From a virus, in IMG/VR virus record IMGVR_UViG_3300042473_001265, positions 186,001-250,000 of that record: 64,000 bases of DNA; one strand, given 5' to 3'. This document shows positions 27,037 to 35,697 of this stretch, in pieces. The position numbers and the translations under genes were made by a program. Every line of letters begins with the position of its first letter. The stretch's first letter is position 1. Under the pieces are notes generated by a model that had not been told where the DNA came from, did not search any database, and saw only the letters and a list, made by a program, of their open reading frames with translations.

Positions 27037-27360
27037 ATGACAGTAAGCATTGGACCAGGATGGACGATAGGAGCAGGTTGGCAAATAGGTGTAGAAGTAT
27101 TTCTTACTACTACAGGTGCTCAAAATTATGCAGCCGATGGTGCAACCATGAACACTTTCAGAGTGTTACTCAGAGGCGGCAACTGGGATGAGTTTTATGC
27201 AAATTATACCAACGGCACTTGGTCTTGTGTAGAAATTCCTGGATCAGTAGTCGTCAATATGGCTATCCCTGATCCTAGCGAACCAGAGAGTCCAAGCATT
27301 ACCATCACTGGTGGCACGTTTGTTCTGAATAACTCCTACACTTTCCAAGGATACGCATAA
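27037..27360 (+). CDS. Small paralogous protein A (GPGWTIGAGW family)
   Basis: 107 residues, starting MTVSIGPGWTIGAGWQIG and ending YTFQGYA. The following gene begins and ends in almost the same way, so they are tandem duplicates. Tryptophan and glycine-rich, possibly a small surface or fiber-associated domain. It lies between two terminators. Function unknown. Confidence 0.6.
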   Translation: MTVSIGPGWTIGAGWQIGVEVFLTTTGAQNYAADGATMNTFRVLLRGGNWDEFYANYTNGTWSCVEIPGSVVVNMAIPDPSEPESPSITITGGTFVLNNSYTFQGYA

Positions 27361-27362
27361 TC

Positions 27363-27695
27363 ATGCCAGTAACAATAGGACCAGGATGGACCATAGGCGC
27401 AGGGTGGGCAATAGATGGTGGCCCCACTCTTGTCACGACCAGCAGTGGTCAAAACGTTGGCGGCAGTCCAAACACTCAAGGATTTTTCTTTGCTGTGTTA
27501 AACAGAAGCGAACCGGGTTGGGATTACTTTGCAGCCAATGGCAACAACGGAAATTGGACAGCCACTGGTGATTTTGGCAGCGGTACTGCCACTGTTCCTG
27601 TACTCAGCGTGCCACAAGATGCTGATTCAGTTTACCCAATAGTAAGCGGCGGCCTATTTCAGCCTGGGTTATTTTATACTTTCCAGGGATATTAA
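27363..27695 (+). CDS. Small paralogous protein B (GPGWTIGAGW family)
   Basis: 110 residues starting MPVTIGPGWTIGAGWAID and ending FYTFQGY, a diverged tandem copy of the preceding gene, two bases away. The shared ends and divergent middles suggest an exchangeable surface domain. Function unknown. Confidence 0.6.
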   Translation: MPVTIGPGWTIGAGWAIDGGPTLVTTSSGQNVGGSPNTQGFFFAVLNRSEPGWDYFAANGNNGNWTATGDFGSGTATVPVLSVPQDADSVYPIVSGGLFQPGLFYTFQGY

Positions 27696-27712
27696 ACTAT
27701 AATTTTTAACTC

Positions 27713-27743
27713 AAAACAGGACTCTTCGGAGTCCTGTTTTTTT
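27713..27743 (+). terminator. Terminator after the paralog pair
   Basis: AAAACAGGACTC-TTCG-GAGTCCTGTTTT stem with UUCG loop and trailing T-run. Confidence 0.9.
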
Positions 27744-27744
27744 G

Positions 27745-27752
27745 GCTAAATA
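27745..27752 (+). promoter_or_regulatory. Late promoter GCTAAATA
   Basis: Directly after the terminator, 24 bases before the ATG at 27777. Confidence 0.6.
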
Positions 27753-27776
27753 CAGCTAACAAACTGGAAAAAATCA

Positions 27777-28850
27777 ATGGGATTAACTAGACCTCGCGCC
27801 GCACAGATTTTTGATATAGACTACAAGCAAGCAACTCGTGTAATTACCGTTGCCAACATAACTTTGGCCGGCGGAGCTCCAGCAGTGGTCGACGGTGTCA
27901 GCTTGGTCTTGAACGATCGTGTATTGGTCACAGGTCAAACCACAGCCAGTCAAAACGGTTTGTATGATGTAACTGTGGTGGGTGTGGGATCTGACGGCAC
28001 CTGGGAAAGAACCAGCGATGGCAATCAAACAGGAGAAATTCTTGCCGGCATGATTGTCATGGTGACCGAAGGTACAATCTATGCTGACACACAGTGGAAA
28101 CTAATAACAGACAATCCCATTGTGATTGGAACAACTGCACTGACATTTGAACTCAACACCAGTGGCAATTCAATTTCCAATGGCACAAGCAACATAACAG
28201 TTCTAAACAATGCCAATGTCAATGTCACAGTGGCCAATGTTCAAATTGCTGCGTTTGCATCAACTGGATCGTATGTAACCGGATTGATTTCCGCAACTGG
28301 TAATGTTACTGTAGGTAATTTATTAACTGGGGGGATCATCAGTACCACTGGCAACATCACCGGTAACAATATTCTGGGCAATGGCGCTGCTCTTTCTGGC
28401 ATCAATGCGTTCAGCAACGTCACTGTCACTGGCGGAAACAGTGCAGTAGCAGACTCAATTTCCGATACTCTAACTTTAACAGCTGGCAGCGGTATTAGTA
28501 TTGTGATTGATTCAACCACAGATACCATAACCATTGGCACTCAACTTGGTAGTGAAATTTTTGTAGACGGCGCAGATTTTGGCACAGTAACTGAAACAGT
28601 GACCGTGAGTGACGATCTAGGGCTGGTCACTGCCGCCGTGGAGAGTGAAGCAGATCTTGGCACACTGGTGTTGTCGGGCCTGATCTATCCAGATCAGTTT
28701 GTTTTGCCCAGTTATACCACCAGTACATTGCCCAGCGCCGCAGTGACAGGCTCCATGATATATGTGACCAATGAATCTGGTGGAGCAGTGCCAGCCTTTG
28801 CTGACGGCACAAATTGGCGCAGGGTAACAGACCGTGCCATAATAACATAA
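27777..28850 (+). CDS. Putative tail fiber protein (357 residues)
   Basis: Residues 18-120 (ATRVITVANITLAGG ... DRVLVTGQTTASQNGLYDV ... DTQWKLITD) form the same module as DGQTLTVVGTRVLVKNE...NGIYTL in the giant fiber. The middle carries two fiber repeat units (ISATGNVTVGNLLTGG) and the C-terminus the segment SYTTSTLPSAAVTGSMIYVTN shared with the 439-residue protein. A mosaic of modules seen elsewhere in this region. Its stop codon lies inside the late promoter of the next gene. Confidence 0.7.
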   Translation: MGLTRPRAAQIFDIDYKQATRVITVANITLAGGAPAVVDGVSLVLNDRVLVTGQTTASQNGLYDVTVVGVGSDGTWERTSDGNQTGEILAGMIVMVTEGTIYADTQWKLITDNPIVIGTTALTFELNTSGNSISNGTSNITVLNNANVNVTVANVQIAAFASTGSYVTGLISATGNVTVGNLLTGGIISTTGNITGNNILGNGAALSGINAFSNVTVTGGNSAVADSISDTLTLTAGSGISIVIDSTTDTITIGTQLGSEIFVDGADFGTVTETVTVSDDLGLVTAAVESEADLGTLVLSGLIYPDQFVLPSYTTSTLPSAAVTGSMIYVTNESGGAVPAFADGTNWRRVTDRAIIT

Positions 28851-28853
28851 ATA
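28846..28853 (+). promoter_or_regulatory. Late promoter CATAAATA overlapping a stop codon
   Basis: Contains the TAA stop (28848-28850) of the 357-residue fiber; the next ATG is at 28871 after ATAGGAA. Confidence 0.6.
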
Positions 28854-28870
28854 GCATATAGGAATTTAAA

Positions 28871-29950
28871 ATGTCTTCACAAGTACAATACAGACGCGGA
28901 ACTAACGCACAAAATGCAGCATTCACCGGCGCCTTGGCTGAAATCACTGTGGACACCACAAATGGCACTTTGCGAGTGCATGATGCCATCACAGTGGGCG
29001 GTAGCAATATTGCCACAGTGGCTTATGTAACATCACAAATCAGTGCTCTAAGTGCCAATTCAATTACATCTGGTACCAGCAATTTTTCAATCATTGCCAG
29101 TGGCGGCAACATCCGTGGAAATGTAGGCGGAGCAACTGTAACAAATATTTATTCTGGTGGTATAGAACTGACTGGATTGCTCAGTGCCACAGGCAACGTC
29201 TCGGCTGAAAACTTAAATATCACAGGTAATATTGTTGACACAGGTGCATTGAGTATTATCACAGGCAGCAACGGAAACATTGCATTGTCGCCCAACGGCA
29301 CTGGTATGGTCAATATCAGCAGTGCGTTAAGTGTTACAGGCAACATTACCACTGGTAATTTACTCATAGGTGGTGCAATTCAAGACTATGCTCAATTGGA
29401 CATTCAGACCACTGCTGGCAATGCTAATATTGTGTTGACACCCAATGGTACCGGTAATGTTAATTTTGGCAGCAACATTATGCCAACTGCCAATGCCACT
29501 GCTAATATTGGCAGTGCCACTTCAAGTTTCAACACTGTGTTTGCCAAGGCCACATCGGCACAATACGCTGACTTGGCAGAAAATTATCTAGCTGATGCTG
29601 CATATGCCCCGGGCACCGTGATTGAATTTGGCGGCAACAGCGAAGTCACAGTATCTACTGTGGACCACAGCACAGCCGTTGCTGGTATTGTCAGCACAGA
29701 TCCTGCTTATTTGATGAATTCACATTTGCAAGGCGTTTATGCTGTGGCTGTTGCTTTGATCGGTCGTGTGCCGTGTCGAGTGCAGGGGCCTGTGAAAAAA
29801 GGATCTGTATTGGTCACCGGCACAGTTCCTGGAACAGCTATGGCCATTGATAATTTAAAATTTAAACCAGGCTGTGTGGTTGGCAAGGCAATGGAAACAA
29901 TTGATTCCGTTGATGTAAAAACTATTGAAGTGGCCGTTGGACGATTATGA
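28871..29950 (+). CDS. Putative tail fiber protein with shared C-terminal domain (359 residues)
   Basis: N-terminus VQYRRGTNAQNAAFTGALAE is the hyperstable-tail start seen in many phage fiber/tail proteins. From GGAIQDYAQLDIQTTAGNAN on, about 70 residues are almost identical to the giant fiber at 23055, followed by the diverged C-terminal domain (KATSAQYADLAENY, STDPAYLMNSHLQGV, GRVPCRVQGPVKKGS). The nucleotide copies differ mostly at silent sites, so the shared block is an old or protein-selected duplication. Stop overlaps the next ATG (ATGA). Confidence 0.75.
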   Translation: MSSQVQYRRGTNAQNAAFTGALAEITVDTTNGTLRVHDAITVGGSNIATVAYVTSQISALSANSITSGTSNFSIIASGGNIRGNVGGATVTNIYSGGIELTGLLSATGNVSAENLNITGNIVDTGALSIITGSNGNIALSPNGTGMVNISSALSVTGNITTGNLLIGGAIQDYAQLDIQTTAGNANIVLTPNGTGNVNFGSNIMPTANATANIGSATSSFNTVFAKATSAQYADLAENYLADAAYAPGTVIEFGGNSEVTVSTVDHSTAVAGIVSTDPAYLMNSHLQGVYAVAVALIGRVPCRVQGPVKKGSVLVTGTVPGTAMAIDNLKFKPGCVVGKAMETIDSVDVKTIEVAVGRL

Positions 29951-30612
29951 TCACGGCTCATTATCGTAGTGATTACGAAGGCGAATTTGTAATTACCGAA
30001 AGCCGATGGTCCGGCGGCAAAAAAACACAAACCAGAGAATGGATTGCCAATCCAATTGCTAACCAACACATCAGCGGCCGAGCTGCGTGTATTGCCAGCG
30101 GCATTGACAAAGAAAAATTTGATTACAAAAAATTAGAACGACATCGGGGCGGCTTGCTGGGCTCAAAAAAACTACAAACATACGGAACCGGTTCTATCAC
30201 AAAAGAAATGCGATTGGATTTTGCTGTTGAAATTAACAAACTGATTCTCAAAGACATATTAGATCGTGGATATTCCACTGACAACATTGTGTACACCACC
30301 ACACGAAATTGTTTGGTCAATCCCGGTGAGTTCTATTTGATACCATACAACACTCTCATGGCAATGGAAGCATTGATACTATGGCTGGCAGCATTTGACG
30401 GACATAAAGAAATATTCATGTTAGGCTACAACAACTTGACACCGGGCACCACCAGTGAATGGATGTCACATGTGAATTCAGTGATTGCTGCATTTCCGTC
30501 GGTTAAATTTATATTAGCTGGCGAAGAAACTGTTATGCCACGAGAATGGCGAAAAAATGCCAATGTTGAGTGTATAAATTATCGTGAGTTCGTCACTCAC
30601 TGCGACGTTTGA
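29947..30612 (+). CDS. Hypothetical protein, possible sugar-transferase-like fold
   Basis: 221 residues. The second half (VYTTTRNCLVNPGEFYLIPY then AALILWLAAFDGHKEIFMLGYNN spread over helix-strand-loop) resembles the end of the 195-residue protein at 17548 (IAALDQHNKIYILGFD). Both sit at the borders of the fiber region. Translationally coupled to the fiber gene by ATGA. I cannot name a family; glycan modification is an inference. Confidence 0.55.
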   Translation: MITAHYRSDYEGEFVITESRWSGGKKTQTREWIANPIANQHISGRAACIASGIDKEKFDYKKLERHRGGLLGSKKLQTYGTGSITKEMRLDFAVEINKLILKDILDRGYSTDNIVYTTTRNCLVNPGEFYLIPYNTLMAMEALILWLAAFDGHKEIFMLGYNNLTPGTTSEWMSHVNSVIAAFPSVKFILAGEETVMPREWRKNANVECINYREFVTHCDV

Positions 30613-31037
30613 ACGCCATGTTCCACTGTGGCCATTTTGTTACGCACAGCGTCAAAATTCACAGTTGACCACAGTCCTGGGTGCATGGGTCTAGGCCATG
30701 TGCCACTGGCAATCCAAGCCCATCCAATATGTTCGTCGTTGAGAGTTGGCGCAAATTCTTCTGCAACACTGCAAAAGAATGTGTGATAAGAAAATCCACC
30801 GTCGGCACTGGTAAATTTTTCAATGGGAACCAGCTTTATATAATCCGGCATTGAACCCAATTCTTCTTCACACTCGCGAATCATTGCCTGCATAAGTGTT
30901 TCGTGTTCTTCAATTTTGCCACCAGGCAGACCCCATGAATCTGGATGCCGAGCGTCATTGCGCATGAGATATAGATATCGCTGTGTGCTGATGCTGTAAA
31001 ACCAAACTCCCACTGCGTTCAAAGCACTATTCTCCAT
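30597..31037 (-). CDS. Nudix hydrolase
   Basis: Contains the Nudix box GGKIEEHETLMQAMIRECEE followed by ELG, matching GX5EX7REUXEEXGU, which binds Mg2+ and hydrolyses nucleoside diphosphates linked to another group. I start at MENSALNAVGVWF (31037) because the upstream residues lie within gene 15. The gene overlaps gene 15 by 19 bases and converges with the + strand gene by 16 bases. Similar Nudix enzymes occur in many T4-like phages; the substrate cannot be told from sequence. Confidence 0.85.
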   Translation of the reverse strand: MENSALNAVGVWFYSISTQRYLYLMRNDARHPDSWGLPGGKIEEHETLMQAMIRECEEELGSMPDYIKLVPIEKFTSADGGFSYHTFFCSVAEEFAPTLNDEHIGWAWIASGTWPRPMHPGLWSTVNFDAVRNKMATVEHGVQTSQ

Positions 31038-32431
31038 TGACCGCCAGGATACAAGCCTTGGTAACTCTTGACCCAAGTTGCACCAGTCCATTTGTACTGT
31101 ATTGCAGTGGTGATATTGGTGACATATTGCGCATTGTCCGGGCTTGATGTGTTATCAAACACCACTTGCCAACGCCCATCAATGTATTCAATGATGTCAT
31201 TTGTCTTGGCCGTCAATGGCTGTCCTGATGTGCCAGTCCATGCTGCTGCATTACCGTTGTCGCTGCCAGTGTTTTCGGTCAGCAAGTATCTCTGACCTGC
31301 CACCGCAGCCGGCAATCCAACACCAGGTCCACTGCGCAACGGATCAATTACTGAACGCACCGGAGATAGAGTATTTTGTGGTTTGGTGTCTTCATCAATG
31401 GTAAACAGCATAAAGCGATCGTCGCTGGGGTCATAGGCCACTGTGCCAGCAACTTCTGTGCCGTCTGCTTGTTCTAAAAATACTTGACTAATGCCCGGTC
31501 GTAACACGCCGTACGCACCAATCAATGCGGTCCACAACAGGTTGCTGGCCGGTGAGTCCGGCGGTGTCAAACTGGAGTTGGGTTGATCTACCACAGCACT
31601 GGGGCGTAACGCTTGTAATTTATTGCCAATCAGCAAAGTTTGATATTCCCACGGTGTAATCACCAGTCGTGTGCCCAGCAATAAATCATTGTCTACGACC
31701 GCGTTGGCAGCATCACCATTGGCATCATGTATGTTGGAAATGATTCGTTCAACAACACCCAACTTCTTAACTTTGGCAGGACTACTGATCCAGATTGGCA
31801 ATGAAAATGTCATTGTGGCAATGTCAATGGCATCATCAGTGCCAGTGGGAATTGATCGGCTACTCCATTGTGTTGACTCCAGCTGTACTATGCTCAAACT
31901 GGTCCAGTCAATGTAGTTGTCGGTGCTTTGTATTTCCAGCGCTGGATTAAACAGCACAGCAATCTGCTCCAGCAGTTGCATTTTTTGATTGGTGTTGGAT
32001 GTCCATATATCCAACTTGAGAGTGAGTTTGTATGGCACTGGCATCAAGCGTTCAATTGTGAATGCATTGCCCTGTGTTGTTTCGTAGGTTTGAGTGTTGT
32101 CGTCGTAGGTGCGTTGACGCACTGCAATGTTGTTTACAAAATACGGTTCTTGCATTCTGGGACGATCGTAATCAAATCCTGACACATAAAAACTCATCAT
32201 GGGAACAGATGTCATAAAGTTTGCAGAGTTGTTCTGCATCACAGTTTGTACTTGTCGACTGGAGTCGCCGTAGCGAATTGGCACCCGCACTAGGGTGTGT
32301 GCTGTTCCTTCCTCGTTGCGTCCGTATTCGACTTGAAAGTTTGAAAAGATTCGTGTGAATTGCAGCAGGAAACGACGAATTTGTTCATCGTAGAAAAAAT
32401 ATGGATTGGTGTTGGAAGGTGTAGTTGCCAT
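31019..32431 (-). CDS. 15: gp15-like tail sheath stabiliser, with C-terminal extension
   Basis: The N-terminal 260 residues match T4 gp15: YFFYDEQIRRFLLQFTRIFSNFQVEYG-type start, VRVPIRYGDSSRQ, then EQIAVLFNPALEIQ and the strand MTFSLPIWIS. gp15 caps the tail and binds sheath and neck. At 470 residues it is much longer than T4 gp15 (272). The extra half includes AGQRYLLTENTGSDN and NDIIEYIDGRWQVVFD, a beta domain of the kind added to virion proteins of aquatic phages. Confidence 0.82.
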   Translation of the reverse strand: MATTPSNTNPYFFYDEQIRRFLLQFTRIFSNFQVEYGRNEEGTAHTLVRVPIRYGDSSRQVQTVMQNNSANFMTSVPMMSFYVSGFDYDRPRMQEPYFVNNIAVRQRTYDDNTQTYETTQGNAFTIERLMPVPYKLTLKLDIWTSNTNQKMQLLEQIAVLFNPALEIQSTDNYIDWTSLSIVQLESTQWSSRSIPTGTDDAIDIATMTFSLPIWISSPAKVKKLGVVERIISNIHDANGDAANAVVDNDLLLGTRLVITPWEYQTLLIGNKLQALRPSAVVDQPNSSLTPPDSPASNLLWTALIGAYGVLRPGISQVFLEQADGTEVAGTVAYDPSDDRFMLFTIDEDTKPQNTLSPVRSVIDPLRSGPGVGLPAAVAGQRYLLTENTGSDNGNAAAWTGTSGQPLTAKTNDIIEYIDGRWQVVFDNTSSPDNAQYVTNITTAIQYKWTGATWVKSYQGLYPGGQWRIVL

Positions 32432-32433
32432 TA

Positions 32434-33759
32434 TTAACCGCCGTTGTCTGCGTTGGGTTTGAGTATGTCACTTAGACTCTGACGACTTGGGATAGCACCA
32501 CGATCATTGGTCTGCACAGTTTCTCTGTTGTTGACAAATCCTGCTCGCAATGAAGAATTTTTGTATGTGGTTTCATTGTAGCCAGTTGTGGGTTCAAACA
32601 CCGGTGCAGTACGAACACTGTCTTCGATCTTGACCCAGGCCACACCATCGTAACGGAACAGTCGATTGGGAAAGTAATCCAAACGCAAGGTGTAATCACC
32701 AGCAGCCGCACCAGATGGAAATCCAACACCAGCAGTGATTGGCAACCCGTTGGGAGCAACACCGTCACCGGTCAGGTACCCAACTGTGTAGCCGTCGCTG
32801 CGTGGTGTAGTACCTTCGCCGCCCTGTGTACCGTCCACAGTGGGCGGTGTTTGATCCGCAGTGAGTCCAGACGCAGCCGGTTGCCCATCTTCTGTGGTAG
32901 GAAGAATATAAAACTTAACAGTATCATAGCCAGTCAGGGGCACTTCCACAGCGGCCTGTGTCAGGATAGCATCGTTGATCTCTAGATCTTTTGTGCGGGT
33001 AGAAGTTTTACCTCCAATGGTATCTGGAGTTTTTTCGGTCCAGTATGTGGTGTTGGTAATGTCAGTGCCTGGAGGAACTTCTCTGATGGCAGTGTAAAAT
33101 TTATCGCCATTGTTGACCACAGTGCCAGCAGGATACAAATTGCCCGGATCCCAGATGTTGTTGGGCTCAAACGCCTGTTTGGTAATGCTGTTGTATTCTT
33201 GAGCATTGACCATGGGTGTGGCCTTGACACGCCACAGGTGCGGCAACCAAGTTTGGCTAAATCCTTCGCTGGCATACGAAGCGTCCTGTATCACATACCA
33301 TTTGGGCAGTGCTTTGACAATGCTGGTATCCAGCGGATGGTAATCTTTCAAGTTCGGCACTTCGATCACATCGCCGCTCATGAGTTTGCGTCCAATGGTG
33401 TCAATCATGTCATTGTAATGAAATGTGATAAACAGTGTGTCGTTGTTCAGAAACAGGCCAAATTGAGTCAGATCAAAATCAATGTCAGCCACACGATAAA
33501 CGCCACGCTGCACATACACATCCGGATCGTAGGTGCGGTCTCTGTTTTCCAACAGCAGTAAATCTTCAATGAACAAGGGATTTTGTGTGTCGTACACTGG
33601 TAATGTAGCATCTGCATCGCCAGGATCACCAGTGGATGGGCCGATGTATTTGTGGATATAGATATCTAATCCGCCAACAGTGTACATTTCTGATATAGTT
33701 CTGTCCAGAAACTTATAGTCGGATGTTTTATTTGGGCGATACAGTGAGAGTCTCGGCAT
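32434..33759 (-). CDS. 14: gp14-like neck protein
   Basis: The start PRLSLYRPNKTSDYKFLDRTI, then ENRDRTYDPDVYVQRGVY, YRVADIDFDLTQFGLF and ASYASEGFSQTWLPHLWRVK are the conserved blocks of gp14 in T4-like marine phages. gp14 with gp13 closes the head neck and receives the tail. Two bases separate it from gene 15, so these are one operon. The longer C-terminus contains a carbohydrate-binding-like segment (NNIWDPGNLYPAGTVVNNG). The late promoter (GATAAATA, minus strand) ends five bases before the ATG, with no Shine-Dalgarno. Confidence 0.85.
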   Translation of the reverse strand: MPRLSLYRPNKTSDYKFLDRTISEMYTVGGLDIYIHKYIGPSTGDPGDADATLPVYDTQNPLFIEDLLLLENRDRTYDPDVYVQRGVYRVADIDFDLTQFGLFLNNDTLFITFHYNDMIDTIGRKLMSGDVIEVPNLKDYHPLDTSIVKALPKWYVIQDASYASEGFSQTWLPHLWRVKATPMVNAQEYNSITKQAFEPNNIWDPGNLYPAGTVVNNGDKFYTAIREVPPGTDITNTTYWTEKTPDTIGGKTSTRTKDLEINDAILTQAAVEVPLTGYDTVKFYILPTTEDGQPAASGLTADQTPPTVDGTQGGEGTTPRSDGYTVGYLTGDGVAPNGLPITAGVGFPSGAAAGDYTLRLDYFPNRLFRYDGVAWVKIEDSVRTAPVFEPTTGYNETTYKNSSLRAGFVNNRETVQTNDRGAIPSRQSLSDILKPNADNGG

Positions 33760-33764
33760 ATAGT

Positions 33765-33772
33765 TATTTATC
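33765..33772 (-). promoter_or_regulatory. Late promoter GATAAATA for gene 14
   Basis: Minus strand, five bases before the ATG at 33759; predicts a leaderless message. Confidence 0.6.
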
Positions 33773-33779
33773 GCACCAC

Positions 33780-33808
33780 TTGACCAATAAATCCAGAAGT
33801 GCTACAAT
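33780..33808 (+). promoter_or_regulatory. Host-type promoter, extended -10
   Basis: TTGACC (33780-33785), 17-base spacer, TGC-TACAAT (-10 at 33803-33808). The ATG at 33815 is six bases further, near the expected start of transcription. Confidence 0.75.
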
Positions 33809-33814
33809 GGCTGT

Positions 33815-34087
33815 ATGAAAGTAGTCAAACTGAACCGCAGATTTCGCCAATTCAAAGAACACGGGCACACCATTGCTCTAAGATTTCCCTCATACACTGA
33901 ATCTGTGCCATACGAAAAAACAACTCGCAATAAATTGGGCGTTGGCGGCTGGCAGCGGCATGATTCATGGTACAGTTACTTTGGACACGGTCGGGTTGCC
34001 GGGTACCGTCCGTACTGGATCACATTCCGCAACGAAGCAGATGCTACTTTAGTGTTGCTTTGTACTGACTTGACCAAAAATACATGA
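33815..34087 (+). CDS. Small hypothetical early gene
   Basis: 90 residues, basic and aromatic (RFRQFKEHGHTIALRFPSY, RHDSWYSYFGHGRVAGYRPYW). No family recognised. It has a host-type promoter and no Shine-Dalgarno; the ATG lies where transcription should begin, suggesting a leaderless early message. Probably expressed soon after infection. Confidence 0.55.
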   Translation: MKVVKLNRRFRQFKEHGHTIALRFPSYTESVPYEKTTRNKLGVGGWQRHDSWYSYFGHGRVAGYRPYWITFRNEADATLVLLCTDLTKNT

Positions 34088-34098
34088 AGTGCTATAAT
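34070..34098 (+). promoter_or_regulatory. Host-type promoter, extended -10
   Basis: TTGACC (34070-34075), 17-base spacer, TGC-TATAAT (34093-34098), overlapping the end of the upstream gene. Confidence 0.8.
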
Positions 34099-34125
34099 TA
34101 ACACTTAAACAACAAAGGAGCCACT

Positions 34126-34416
34126 ATGTTAGCATTTGCCCCGCAAACACAAAAGCAATTTACCGCATTGTTGCAGTATGTAGATAAAAACAGGCCTGCC
34201 ATTGAGTCACGCAAAACAGCAGAATATAAACAGGCAGTGGCCAATGTGCGCGAGATAATGCGGGCATATTTTGCAGTTAATCCTCCTAAACTAACTGCTT
34301 TTTCCCCATGGAAACATTTGGGCACAAGAGATATGTGTGTGCAAATAGCAGAAAAATACAGTATCCCCATATGGGATATACGGGGAGAGGCAAACCCGTA
34401 TACTTACAGTAACTAA
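34126..34416 (+). CDS. Small hypothetical early gene
   Basis: 96 residues, mostly helical (FTALLQYVDKNRPAIESRKT then VANVREIMRAYFAVN). No family recognised. Own host-type promoter, Shine-Dalgarno AAAGGAG and a terminator after it, so it is an isolated early unit. Confidence 0.6.
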   Translation: MLAFAPQTQKQFTALLQYVDKNRPAIESRKTAEYKQAVANVREIMRAYFAVNPPKLTAFSPWKHLGTRDMCVQIAEKYSIPIWDIRGEANPYTYSN

Positions 34417-34421
34417 CAGTC

Positions 34422-34451
34422 AAAACCCGTCATTTTGGCGGGTTTTCTTTT
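34422..34451 (+). terminator. Terminator between two early genes
   Basis: AAAACCCG/CGGGTTTT stem with nine-base loop, then CTTTT. Confidence 0.75.
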
Positions 34452-34453
34452 GG

Positions 34454-34482
34454 TTGACAATAATTATCAAAACTGCTATAAT
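34454..34482 (+). promoter_or_regulatory. Consensus host-type promoter
   Basis: Perfect TTGACA (34454-34459), 17-base spacer, TGC-TATAAT (34477-34482). Confidence 0.9.
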
Positions 34483-34511
34483 TACACTAATTGAACAAAG
34501 GAGCTGACACA

Positions 34512-35651
34512 ATGATTGCACACACTCGCGTTAAAGCACTGAATCCCCGTAGCCCTGACACCAAATTTATGGGGCAGGAACCCACCTGGGAAGTGCAGCC
34601 ACGCCCAGAATTGCGAACCGGATTGATGTCGGCTGCATTCACATGGTACAATTACTTTTACAATAAAAAAGATGCTAGAGACATGATTGTTTCATATCTG
34701 GAACAGCATGGCCGTCGGGCAGATATCAAACGCCTGCGTGGCGTCAGCGACAGCACTATTGTTTTGACAGCGGCATGGCTGTGCCGTATGAGTGCGGTGG
34801 GACTGGAATTGACCGATTCAGAGTCAGCCAAACTACAATCGCTGTTGGAGCAAACCATGGGCTCGAGACCGCAAGAAGTGGCAGAAGTGGATCCTGGTGC
34901 TGCCAGTGCAGTCAAGCTGACCATTCAAGACCGTCTGCGTGACAAGGTGACTGAATGCGCCGGCGAGTTGGAAGGCATGCTGGACGATTTTATTGCCGCC
35001 GGCGCCAAGATGAGTGCAGACTGGAAACCCATTGCACAAATCCGCGGCATGAATGTGGCACCACAAATGGTCAAAGATATTGCCGAAGTTTGGCAACGAA
35101 AGCTACCGGAATTTGAAGCAGTGGTAGCCGGCAAAGATGCAGACCTAACAGAAGCCTACAGTCATCTCAGCAAAATCCAAATGCGCAATGTAATCAAGTT
35201 TTGTGAAGCAGTGATCAACGACTGCGGTGCTTATGTGCAAATCAAGAAAGTTGAACGCAAGCCCCGTGCAGTCAAAGCAATTGCACCAGAAAAACGAGCT
35301 GCAAAATTCAAACATCAGCTTGAGTTTGCGGAACTCAAGCTCAAAGGCCTGCCGGCTGCAAATCTTGTTGAAAAAACTGAAGCCTGGTTGTACGACACCA
35401 AAAAGCGCAAACTTATCCATGTGGTAGCAGACAGTCATGTGGGCACATTCACTGTGAAGAGCAACAGTATCATTGGGTTTTCCACAGTGGAAAGCCAACA
35501 ACGCACTGTTCGCAAGCCAGCTGACATTCTAAAAGCAATGAGTGCCGCAGGCAAGCCGGCAGCCAGGAAGATATACAAAGATCTTACCACAGCAGAAACA
35601 GTGTTCAACGGGCGTGGCACAGAGAATTTGATCATTCTAAAAGCCTGGTAA
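34512..35651 (+). CDS. Hypothetical early protein (379 residues)
   Basis: Start at the ATG after AAAGGAGC rather than an upstream TTG. The protein is helical and basic, with a first part (KDARDMIVSYLEQHGR), a central acidic-helical part (DRLRDKVTECAGELEGMLDDF) and a C-terminal beta-rich part (TEAWLYDTKKRKLIHVV) rich in lysine. Proteins of this style are frequent next to structural genes in T4-like marine phages, but I know no function. The perfect promoter implies strong early expression. Confidence 0.65.
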   Translation: MIAHTRVKALNPRSPDTKFMGQEPTWEVQPRPELRTGLMSAAFTWYNYFYNKKDARDMIVSYLEQHGRRADIKRLRGVSDSTIVLTAAWLCRMSAVGLELTDSESAKLQSLLEQTMGSRPQEVAEVDPGAASAVKLTIQDRLRDKVTECAGELEGMLDDFIAAGAKMSADWKPIAQIRGMNVAPQMVKDIAEVWQRKLPEFEAVVAGKDADLTEAYSHLSKIQMRNVIKFCEAVINDCGAYVQIKKVERKPRAVKAIAPEKRAAKFKHQLEFAELKLKGLPAANLVEKTEAWLYDTKKRKLIHVVADSHVGTFTVKSNSIIGFSTVESQQRTVRKPADILKAMSAAGKPAARKIYKDLTTAETVFNGRGTENLIILKAW

Positions 35652-35670
35652 GACTGGATTCATTCAGTGC

Positions 35671-35678
35671 CATAAATA
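35671..35678 (+). promoter_or_regulatory. Late promoter CATAAATA for gene 13
   Basis: 20 bases before the ATG; leader contains CGGAG. Confidence 0.6.
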
Positions 35679-35697
35679 TAAGCAACGGAGTTCTTAC

